NCBI GenBank assembly: GCA_009702945.1
Contig: WLGZ01000082.1
Coordinates: 1-5,010, forward strand
Origin: Actinomycetota bacterium
GTDB lineage: Bacteria > Actinomycetota > Actinomycetes > S36-B12 > UBA5976
Direction: 5' to 3'
Length of the DNA: 5,010 nucleotides
Within the stretch, counting starts at the first letter, position 1. Each line of letters opens with the position of its first letter. Both the position numbers and the translations under genes were made by a program. Positions 1 to 5,010 of the stretch are shown piece after piece. Under the pieces are notes generated by a model. It was given only the letters and a program-made list of their open reading frames with translations. It searched no databases and was not told where the DNA came from.

Positions 1-1513
1 AGCTAACTAGATCCTTAACTGCCTCATCATTTTCCTTGCGTGCAAGACCAATTAGGTATCCAACAACAAGGGCAACAAATGGGATTGCCATGATTACAGT
101 TCCAGTCATGCTTTGCGCCCAAGGAGTTACTGTTGGGTCAACATCAGCTGCAGTAGTACCAGCTAGAAGTGCAAAACGTGACATCAGCAGATAAAGGCCA
201 AATGCCAATCCAACTAGACCCAGCAATGGAGCAATTAACCGAGTAAACACACCTTCGCCTTCTGCATGCTTAGAGAAGAAAACAATGACAGCCACGCTGA
301 CCAAAATTTCTACCAAGACGATTGCAATTACCGCTAATCCACTCATCCAGTAGAACAAGTTCAGAATTGGATCTAAACCGTTTAGCTGGAAGTAGAGAAT
401 TACCAGGACAGAAAGCGCTGTTGTAATGATTGATGCGTTCTGCGGTGCACCACGGCCATTGACCTTTGCCATTGATTTAGGTAAAACTCCACCGCGACCA
501 AGTGCAAACAAGTACCTAGATGCCGAGTTCTGGAACGCAACAGTGGCAGCAAACAAGCTAGTAAGAATCAACCAACCAATTAATGTTCCCAACCAGGTTC
601 CCACTGACTGATTTGCCACTGTAATCAGAACGTTGGCTGGATTTGCCAGTGGAACACCATCAACGGATGACCATTCAACAGTTTTGTTGACAGCTTCGGA
701 TGCACCCATTGCAGTAACCATGCCGAAGGAAACGATGGCAAAGATTGCAGTGATGATTCCAACTGCTAGATAGGTAGCACGCGGAACTGAGCGCTTAGGG
801 TCTTTGGTTTCTTCACCGTAAATTGCAGTTGCTTCAAATCCAATAAAGGATGCGAATGCGAATGCGAATGCGATGCCTGCAGTACCAAGTAGTCCACCAG
901 CAAAGATGCTGCTCGGTGAGAATGATGCCGCAAGATTCCAACCCTCTGGTCCGCCATCTACTAACGCAGCGATGCCGGCAACCAACATTGAAAGGATCTC
1001 TGCGATCATAAGAACGCCAAGAACCTTAGCGCCCACATCAACCCGAAGAATCGATAATGCAGTGGCAATTGCTACCGCAATAAGTGACCACACATACCAA
1101 GGCAGGTCAATTCCAAATTGCGCAGCCATTTGGCCAGCAGCAATGGCACCGAAGAAACCGTAAACTGCCCACTGCACAGTTAAGTAAGCAACCATCGATA
1201 CAAACGCTGATCCAACGCCAGCATTCTTACCTAAGCCGCGACCTACGTAAGCAAAAAACGCGCCGGCATTGGTTACTCGGTGCGTCATCGCGGCATAGCC
1301 GACGCTGAAAAGCACAAGCACTAAACCAACAAGCAAATAAGCACCAGGTGCTCCTGCGCCACTACCTAATACGATGGCGACAGGAACTGCGCCAGTCATA
1401 CCAGCCATTGGAGCTGCTGCTGCAATTACAAAGAAGACGATTCCGAAGATTCCGATCGTTCCTTTTTGAAGGCCTTTGCCATCCGTGGCGGCCTTGGTTT
1501 CATTACTAGACAC
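1..1513 (-). CDS. APC-superfamily amino acid/amine permease (C-terminus cut by window edge)
   Basis: This is an inner-membrane secondary transporter, most likely a proton-coupled importer of an amino acid or amine. I translated 504 codons without a stop from a GTG start at 1513-1511. The reading runs off the window, but APC permeases are about 480-520 residues, so probably only a few residues are missing. About 12 hydrophobic segments are visible. TM1 carries the unwound, small-residue stretch AAAAPMAGMTG (residues 31-41). TM6 and its following loop carry the family hallmark FIGFEATAIYGEETKDP (about 223-239) and then RSVPRA. The cytoplasmic loop RYLFALGRGGVLPK (about 333-346) is also typical. 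The last segment is near 470-490, followed by a charged tail. GTG is preferred to an in-frame internal start because a GGGAGGA ribosome site precedes it. The neighbouring GS-like and GATase genes suggest an amine or amino acid substrate, in the manner of PuuP. Substrate is not readable from sequence. Confidence 0.93.
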   Translation of the reverse strand, partial: MSSNETKAATDGKGLQKGTIGIFGIVFFVIAAAAPMAGMTGAVPVAIVLGSGAGAPGAYLLVGLVLVLFSVGYAAMTHRVTNAGAFFAYVGRGLGKNAGVGSAFVSMVAYLTVQWAVYGFFGAIAAGQMAAQFGIDLPWYVWSLIAVAIATALSILRVDVGAKVLGVLMIAEILSMLVAGIAALVDGGPEGWNLAASFSPSSIFAGGLLGTAGIAFAFAFASFIGFEATAIYGEETKDPKRSVPRATYLAVGIITAIFAIVSFGMVTAMGASEAVNKTVEWSSVDGVPLANPANVLITVANQSVGTWLGTLIGWLILTSLFAATVAFQNSASRYLFALGRGGVLPKSMAKVNGRGAPQNASIITTALSVLVILYFQLNGLDPILNLFYWMSGLAVIAIVLVEILVSVAVIVFFSKHAEGEGVFTRLIAPLLGLVGLAFGLYLLMSRFALLAGTTAADVDPTVTPWAQSMTGTVIMAIPFVALVVGYLIGLARKENDEAVKDLVS

Positions 1514-1517
1514 AGGT

Positions 1518-1524
1518 TCCTCCC
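1518..1524 (-). promoter_or_regulatory. Ribosome binding site of the permease, fixing its GTG start
   Basis: The minus strand reads GGGAGGA, then ACCT, then GTG. This strong Shine-Dalgarno match, four to five bases before GTG, selects the GTG at 1513-1511. The out-of-frame ATG at 1503-1501 would give a different, non-permease reading. Confidence 0.75.
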
Positions 1525-1557
1525 AGAGTCCTTGCTGTCGTTGACATCCGATGCGAG

Positions 1558-1576
1558 ATCGAACGGATACGAACGA
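1558..1576 (-). promoter_or_regulatory. Degenerate third copy of the shared operator, upstream of the permease
   Basis: On the minus strand this reads TCGTTCGTATCC followed by GTTCGAT. The first 12 bases match the operators of the other two genes (TCATTCGTACCC and TCGTTCATACCC) at 10 of 12 positions each, and in the same orientation relative to the gene. The right half-site TCGAT, at the expected 6-bp spacing, keeps only three of five bases of ACGAA, so this copy is weaker. Its position, about 50 bp upstream of GTG, fits a site within or near the permease promoter. Confidence 0.45.
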
Positions 1577-1600
1577 TATTGGCAGATTTGGTGTATCCGT
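1563..1600. repeat. Spaced perfect inverted repeat ACGGATAC / GTATCCGT
   Basis: The arms at 1563-1570 and 1593-1600 are perfect 8-bp reverse complements separated by 22 bp. Arm centres are 30 bp apart, close to three helical turns, which would put two bound proteins on the same DNA face. It lies 50-88 bp upstream of the permease start, and the left arm overlaps the third copy of the shared TTCRTAYCC motif. A paired operator is a reasonable inference. A long-loop RNA hairpin is less likely. Confidence 0.45.
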
Positions 1601-1684
1601 GGGGGAAATTCGGGAAATTTCTAAAAACTAACTACGAAATCTGGTCGAATTGAGCGTGTCGCTAAGGAATTGGGCTTGATTGGC

Positions 1685-1711
1685 TCATTCGTACCCTAAC
1701 GAATATTTCGT
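1685..1711 (+). promoter_or_regulatory. Shared palindromic operator upstream of the ADC-like gene
   Basis: A perfect inverted repeat ATTCGT-ACCCTA-ACGAAT occupies 1687-1704. Bases 1692-1707 (TACCCTAACGAATATT) are identical to the reverse complement of 3889-3904 upstream of the GS-like gene. A further TTCGT at 1707-1711 forms a second inverted pair with ACGAA at 1699-1703, so half-sites alternate through the region. The 18-bp palindrome ends 21 bp before the start codon. If the leaderless promoter is correct, it covers roughly -22 to -39, a position suited to a repressor or to an activator touching polymerase. Confidence 0.6.
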
Positions 1712-1713
1712 AC

Positions 1714-1719
1714 TACGAT
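1714..1719 (+). promoter_or_regulatory. Probable -10 element of a leaderless promoter
   Basis: TACGAT fits the actinobacterial TANNNT -10 consensus and ends six bases before the ATG at 1726. That puts the expected transcription start on or next to the A of ATG. No Shine-Dalgarno-like sequence precedes this ATG, unlike the permease and GS-like genes, which supports leaderless translation. No good -35 is visible at 16-18 bp. An alternative -10 is TACCCT at 1692-1697, which would give a leader of about 22 bases without a ribosome site. Confidence 0.5.
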
Positions 1720-1725
1720 AGTCGC

Positions 1726-2535
1726 ATGTCTGATCTACATGGATTCCTGCCTCCACTCACCCCAACTGGCAAAAGTAGCCTCGTACCAGAAATGCCTTGG
1801 TACTACAGCGGCAACCTTCTGACCGTTGAGTACTTGACTGACCCGGCTAATGTGCGAGCCCTATTGCCTGCTGACATAGATTTGGCGCCTGAAGAACCAG
1901 GTGCTGTGGCCTTTATTTGGGCAGACTGGCAATCCTGCAGTGAAGGCGGCGCTGAGTTACTTGATCCGATTCGCTCGCAGTACCTAGAAACTTTTGCAGT
2001 TGTGCGCTGTTCTTATGAAGGTGTTACTTACAGTCGTTGTGTAGCAATTTGGGTAACTAAAGATTTTGCAATTGCTCGTGGTTGGTACCAGGGGTATCCA
2101 AAGAAAATTGGCTCAGCACATGTCACTCGAATCTTTAATCGTGGAAAGGCTTCGCCCCGTCTAGAGGCAGGCGCAAAACTTGGTGCAACTTTGTCTGCGT
2201 ACGATCACAGACTGGCATCTGCAGTTGTAACGCTTCGTGAACCTTCCGAAACCAACGGATTTGTAAATGGCCATGCGATGCTGCACAGCCGCTTCATGCC
2301 TTCGATTACCAAAGATGCTGGGCTATCCATGGATCAATTGATCACCATGCATGGCATTGATGCTGACCTTGGACAACCCTGGAAGGGTGACGCAGAGCTA
2401 GTTCTTGGTGATTCCCAATGGGACGAGTTAGCGTCGATACTTCCGGTACAGAAGATACTTGGTGGCTACTATCGCGAGGTTGGAGTTACCTTCGCTGGTG
2501 GCAAATTAATTGCTGACCGTTCAAATCCGGTCTAG
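1726..2535 (+). CDS. Acetoacetate-decarboxylase-family protein (possible oxo-acid decarboxylase or aldolase-dehydratase)
   Basis: The product is a 269-residue soluble protein of the ADC family, close to the usual 240-270. In the family a Schiff-base lysine with a lowered pKa, next to a second lysine, acts on beta-keto acids or related carbonyl compounds. Here the motif is GYPKKIG at 123-129, so K126 is the expected catalytic lysine and K127 its neighbour, matching FPKK in the clostridial enzyme. A conserved acidic site appears as YLETF (E88). The N-terminal PEMPWYYSGNLLTVEYLTD and P-A-D stretch also fit. Some family members are not decarboxylases but act as aldolase-dehydratases, so the reaction is uncertain. 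The start is ATG at 1726, apparently leaderless. The stop shares CTAG with the GS-like gene's stop. An ADC-like enzyme is not part of the known Puu or aniline pathways, which makes its shared operator notable. Confidence 0.88.
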   Translation: MSDLHGFLPPLTPTGKSSLVPEMPWYYSGNLLTVEYLTDPANVRALLPADIDLAPEEPGAVAFIWADWQSCSEGGAELLDPIRSQYLETFAVVRCSYEGVTYSRCVAIWVTKDFAIARGWYQGYPKKIGSAHVTRIFNRGKASPRLEAGAKLGATLSAYDHRLASAVVTLREPSETNGFVNGHAMLHSRFMPSITKDAGLSMDQLITMHGIDADLGQPWKGDAELVLGDSQWDELASILPVQKILGGYYREVGVTFAGGKLIADRSNPV

Positions 2536-3878
2536 TAATCCCAAATATATTCGTCTAGTTCCCAGGCAGTTATCTCACGAGTGCTTGGGTCTGGAACCTC
2601 AGCTTCGTAACGCTCAATTTCATCGCGCTTCAAAGTTAAGTGCGTTGAAATAACGGTTGGTCCCATGAGGTCAGCAAACAGCGGATCTGCTTCAAGCGCA
2701 TCCAGTGCAGCAGTGAAGGTCACAGGCAAAAGTGGATCTGCTTCATCTTCATATGCCCAGCCTTCCGCAGCCTTGTTCGGCTTCATTTTTTGCTTAATGC
2801 CGTCTAAGCCAGCGGCCAATACTGAAGCAACCATCAGGTAAGGGTTAGCTGCGCCGTCTCCAATTCGAATTTCAAGTCGAGTGCCCTCGCCGCGCTCAGG
2901 TGGAACTCGAAGTAATGTTGCCCGGTTGTCGTAGCCCCAGTTGGCGCGACTTGGTGCCAAGGTGTCTGGTCCAAGACGCTTAAAGGCATTGATCGTTGGG
3001 TTGGTAAATGCAGTGAGCGCATTGGCATGGCTCAGGATTCCAGCGATCATCTGGTTTGCGACTTCAGACAACTCTTCACCGTTATGCATTTGGTTTTTGC
3101 CCTTGGCATCGACCACCGAGAAGTGCAAGTGGAAGCCGCTGCCTTCAGATTCCGCCCAAGGCTTGCCTAGGAAGGTTGCGTTGTAACCGCGACGCACTGC
3201 AATGTCTTTGATTGCAGTTTTGAATAAGAAAGTCCTATCGGTTGATTCCAAAGCTTCGCCATGCCACAAATTGATTTCATATTGAGCTGGAGCGAACTCA
3301 TGATTACCGGCAAAGACGCCAATATCCATCTGATCTAACATGCGCAAGATATGTAGGAACGTGCCATCTGGATCTACAATCGCTCCAGTTGTATAAACCC
3401 GACCAGTTCGATGCAATGCGCGAACCCATTCATTGTTTTCTTGTTTCGCCAAGTAGAACTCAAGCTCTGGGCCAATTACTGGTATCAATCCAACTTCTTC
3501 GTAAGCCTTCAGCACTCGTTGTAATGCGGTTCTAGGTGCAACCGGATTGTCATCTCCGTTTGGCTCAAAGGCATCAACAACTGCGTATGCGACACCTGGC
3601 TCCCAAGGAAGTTTACGAATGGTGTTTGGATCAATGCGACTCACAAAATCTGATAGACCGTCGGAGATACTTCCATGGCCATCTAGAACTCCGCCTCGGG
3701 TATTCGTGACCCAAACTCCCTGGCAAAAGGCTGGCCCATGAGCAGCTGCTTTCTCCATTTGGCTAACGACTAGATCTTTCGAGCGTGGGATGCCCAACAC
3801 GTCAGCATAAACAAGTCGCAAAATATCAATGTTTTCGCTCTGCAGTTGCGCGCGAAGTGCAGAAAGATCGAGAGACAT
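2532..3878 (-). CDS. Glutamine-synthetase-family ligase, probably a gamma-glutamylamide (amine) synthetase
   Basis: This 448-residue protein has the GS catalytic fold and would use ATP to join glutamate to an amine, or to ammonia. Visible motifs in order: PNTIRKLPWEPGVAY (84-98), metal-binding GPELEFYL (136-143; E138, E140), HEFAPAQYEINL (193-204; E194, E201), SGFHLHFS (247-254; H250), NPTINAFKRL (293-302), NRATLLRVP (318-326), and RLEIRIGDGAANPYL (334-348) with the glutamate-binding arginines. The canonical FDGSS latch of true glutamine synthetases is replaced by a GGVLDGHGSISDG region (62-74), and I see no adenylylation-tyrosine segment. Both favour the PuuA/GlnA3-like branch over housekeeping GlnA. 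The start is ATG at 3878, preceded by GGAGGAAGC. The flanking APC permease and class I GATase support a role in amine gamma-glutamylation. The substrate cannot be read. A non-housekeeping glutamine synthetase remains possible. Confidence 0.9.
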   Translation of the reverse strand: MSLDLSALRAQLQSENIDILRLVYADVLGIPRSKDLVVSQMEKAAAHGPAFCQGVWVTNTRGGVLDGHGSISDGLSDFVSRIDPNTIRKLPWEPGVAYAVVDAFEPNGDDNPVAPRTALQRVLKAYEEVGLIPVIGPELEFYLAKQENNEWVRALHRTGRVYTTGAIVDPDGTFLHILRMLDQMDIGVFAGNHEFAPAQYEINLWHGEALESTDRTFLFKTAIKDIAVRRGYNATFLGKPWAESEGSGFHLHFSVVDAKGKNQMHNGEELSEVANQMIAGILSHANALTAFTNPTINAFKRLGPDTLAPSRANWGYDNRATLLRVPPERGEGTRLEIRIGDGAANPYLMVASVLAAGLDGIKQKMKPNKAAEGWAYEDEADPLLPVTFTAALDALEADPLFADLMGPTVISTHLTLKRDEIERYEAEVPDPSTREITAWELDEYIWDY

Positions 3879-3886
3879 GCTTCCTC

Positions 3887-3911
3887 CGAATATTCGTTAG
3901 GGTATGAACGA
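3887..3911 (-). promoter_or_regulatory. Shared operator upstream of the GS-like gene
   Basis: On the minus strand the site reads TCGTTCATACCC followed by TAACGAATATTCG. It contains the exact 16-bp TACCCTAACGAATATT found at 1692-1707. The palindrome is TTCAT-ACCCTA-ACGAA, with one mismatch from the perfect version, and a 10-bp perfect palindrome CGAATATTCG (3887-3896) adjoins the ribosome site. TACCCT (3904-3899) itself fits TANNNT and could be the -10, giving a leader of about 20 bases that retains GGAGGAA. Bound protein would then sit on the promoter. The site lies between divergent genes, so the GATase may respond to it too. Confidence 0.6.
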
Positions 3912-3930
3912 TTTTTTTTATTTTAATCGT
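3908..3930. repeat. A/T-tract element flanked by ACGATT / AATCGT inverted repeat
   Basis: An 11-bp T-rich core is bounded by the perfect 6-bp inverted arms ACGATT (3908-3913) and AATCGT (3925-3930). It directly abuts the shared operator in the 108-bp divergent region. It contains TAAAAT on the minus strand (3925-3920), a possible second -10 for the GS-like gene. A run of eight T on the plus strand should bend DNA. It could be an accessory binding site or promoter spacer. It does not resemble a terminator, as no gene ends nearby. Confidence 0.35.
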
Positions 3931-3986
3931 CTGGAGGAGGTTTTAGGGCAGAATGATAGAAATTCTGACTGGGAATAGAGGTAGCC

Positions 3987-4694
3987 ATGAAAGTACTGAT
4001 AATTGCGCATGACCATGTCAGTCCGCCCGGCCCAGTTGCTGAGCGCTTTCGCCATCATGGCTTTGAAGTAGAAGAGTTTTTGGTGGTTTCTGAAGCGAAT
4101 TACGCCAAACCTAACGTTGTCCGTGAGTTCCCAGATCTTGCCAACTATGACGTGATAGTTCCGATGGGAGCCCCTTGGGGTGCATGGGATGACGATCATA
4201 TTGGGAATTGGCTCGTACCTGAATTGGAATTTCTAACCAAAGCAATTGCGCAAGATACTCCAGTATTTGGAATCTGTTTTGGTGGGCAACTTTTGGCTCG
4301 AGCTCTAGGTGGCAGCGTTGCTCCTGGACCTAAACCAGAAATTGGTTGGAACGTTGTTCATACCGACCGTCCAGATTTGGTCTCTACTGGTCCTTGGTTC
4401 CAGTTTCACTACGATCGATGGCGACTACCTGGATCAGCGACAGAAGTTGCTCGAAATTCTGCGGCAAGCCAGGCTTTCACCAACGCGCGAAATCTTGGAG
4501 TTCAGTTCCACCCAGAACTAACGCCTGAAATGCTTCTCGGTTGGCTCAACAACGGTGGTCGTGACCTAGTTATCAAAGATGGTCAAGATCCAGATGTACT
4601 TCTTGCTCACACGGAAGCTGAACGAGATGCAGCAAAAGAACGCACCAACCAATTGGTCGATGCGTTCCTGCGCGATGTTGCTAAATTGATTTAG
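3987..4694 (+). CDS. Stand-alone class I glutamine amidotransferase-like protein
   Basis: This 235-residue cytoplasmic protein has the class I GATase triad: nucleophile C97 in GICFGGQLLARALGG (95-109), and H175 and E177 in GVQFHPELTPEM (171-182). The N-terminus MKVLIIAHDH and the PMGAPWGAWDDD oxyanion-side loop (59-70) match the COG0518 GMP-synthase-like group. No synthetase domain is fused. Such proteins hydrolyse gamma-glutamyl amides or pass ammonia to a partner. Beside a GS-like ligase it resembles the GATase-like partner of aniline clusters and, more distantly, PuuD, so gamma-glutamyl hydrolysis of the ligase product is the favoured inference. ATG at 3987 is the first possible start, because an in-frame TGA lies at 3966-3968, and AGAGGT at 3977-3982 serves as the ribosome site. 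It diverges from the GS-like gene and ends flush against the P450 stop. Confidence 0.9.
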   Translation: MKVLIIAHDHVSPPGPVAERFRHHGFEVEEFLVVSEANYAKPNVVREFPDLANYDVIVPMGAPWGAWDDDHIGNWLVPELEFLTKAIAQDTPVFGICFGGQLLARALGGSVAPGPKPEIGWNVVHTDRPDLVSTGPWFQFHYDRWRLPGSATEVARNSAASQAFTNARNLGVQFHPELTPEMLLGWLNNGGRDLVIKDGQDPDVLLAHTEAERDAAKERTNQLVDAFLRDVAKLI

Positions 4695-5010
4695 TTATTT
4701 AAGAGTTACTTCAACAGGAAAGCGCTTAATTCCATTAACGAAGTTGCTACGAAGACGCTCTAGTTCGCCAACTCGCTTAATGTCAGAAATTCTTGGTAAC
4801 AATTCTTCAAACATGATCTTGATTTCAAGTCGAGCAAGCGAATTACCTAGGCACATATGTGGACCACCTCTGCCAAATGTCATATGCTCATTCGGATTCC
4901 TGGTGACATCCATGCGATATGGGTCGACAAAAATCTCCGGATCGCGATTACCGGCAGCGAACCAAGTCACAACCTTGTCGCCTTCCTTAATCGCTTGACC
5001 ATTGATTTCG
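4695..5010 (-). CDS. Cytochrome P450, C-terminal fragment (N-terminal part beyond the window)
   Basis: The last 104 residues of a P450 monooxygenase, usually 400-430 long, are present. The open frame continues upstream past the window edge, so no start should be placed here. Visible are KVVTWFAAGNRDPEIFVDP (the pre-heme Cys region, with the N-R-D-P-E-x-F signature), RNPNEHMTFG, and the heme loop FGRGGPHMCLGNSLARLEI. The heme-ligand cysteine codon is at 4851-4853. The loop has one more residue between F and C than the common FGxGxHxC form, as I recall for actinobacterial CYP124/CYP125-type enzymes. It is a soluble class I type and would need ferredoxin and a reductase from elsewhere. Its substrate is unknown. 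Location suggests oxidation of an amine or its gamma-glutamyl derivative, but no direct evidence supports that. Its stop TAA abuts the GATase stop TAG. Confidence 0.93.
   Translation of the reverse strand, partial: EINGQAIKEGDKVVTWFAAGNRDPEIFVDPYRMDVTRNPNEHMTFGRGGPHMCLGNSLARLEIKIMFEELLPRISDIKRVGELERLRSNFVNGIKRFPVEVTLK

Noticed and set aside
766..1308. Several open frames of 63-96 codons on both strands within the permease region
   Set aside because: They lie in other frames of a permease that reads unbroken for 504 codons with clear APC motifs; their translations look like non-membrane, low-complexity shadow sequence.
2515..2532. Hairpin GACCG-N8-CGGTC as a bidirectional terminator for the convergent genes
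   Set aside because: The stem is only five base pairs, with no U-tract on either side; too weak to call.
3911..3927. T-tract after the shared operator as a rho-independent terminator
   Set aside because: It lies between divergent starts where no transcript ends, and no GC-rich stem precedes the T run.
3918..4199. A 93-codon minus-strand open frame covering the GS/GATase intergenic region
   Set aside because: It mostly mirrors the amidotransferase in antisense and has no recognisable domain, and it would occupy the divergent promoter region.
4695..4970. A self-contained 91-residue protein starting at GTG 4970
   Set aside because: The frame continues upstream with good P450 sequence to the window edge, so this is an internal valine, not a start.
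1..5010. Signs of a mobile element, CRISPR array, tRNA or attachment site
   Set aside because: No transposase, integrase, regular spacer repeat or cloverleaf is visible, and codon use and base composition look uniform across the genes.

Overview
The window looks like part of a gene-dense actinobacterial chromosome of moderate G+C (a little under 50% by eye). The evidence is a -10-like hexamer placed so that one gene would be leaderless, GTG start use, an actinobacterial-style APC permease, and a P450 heme loop of the type common in actinobacteria. A streamlined aquatic lineage is possible, but the sequence does not prove it. Five protein genes fill almost everything. There is no RNA gene, insertion sequence, CRISPR array or regulator gene.

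Layout: 1-1513 (-) is an APC-superfamily amino acid/amine permease, 504 codons, cut by the left edge only at its extreme C-terminus. 1514-1725 is a divergent regulatory region. 1726-2535 (+) is an acetoacetate-decarboxylase-family protein with a PKK active-site motif. 2532-3878 (-) is a glutamine-synthetase-family ligase, whose stop overlaps the preceding gene's stop in one CTAG. 3879-3986 is a second divergent regulatory region. 3987-4694 (+) is a stand-alone class I glutamine amidotransferase. 4695-5010 (-) is the C-terminal part of a cytochrome P450, whose stop codon directly abuts that of the amidotransferase.

How the genes may work together: APC permease + GS-like ligase + class I GATase is the gene combination of gamma-glutamylation pathways for amines. 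Known examples are PuuP/PuuA/PuuD for putrescine and the GS-like/GATase-like pair at the head of aniline clusters. A GS-like ligase would attach glutamate to an imported amine, an oxidase (possibly the P450) would act on the protected compound, and the GATase-like protein would remove the glutamyl group. The ADC-like enzyme may handle a downstream oxo-acid. The substrate is unknown and this is inference.

The strongest new signal is regulatory. The ADC-like gene and the GS-like gene, about 2.2 kb apart and convergent, carry the same exact 16-bp sequence (TACCCTAACGAATATT) just upstream and in the same orientation. It sits in a TTCRT-N6-ACGAA palindrome, and a degenerate third copy lies upstream of the permease. 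This suggests one unseen transcription factor controls the whole set.
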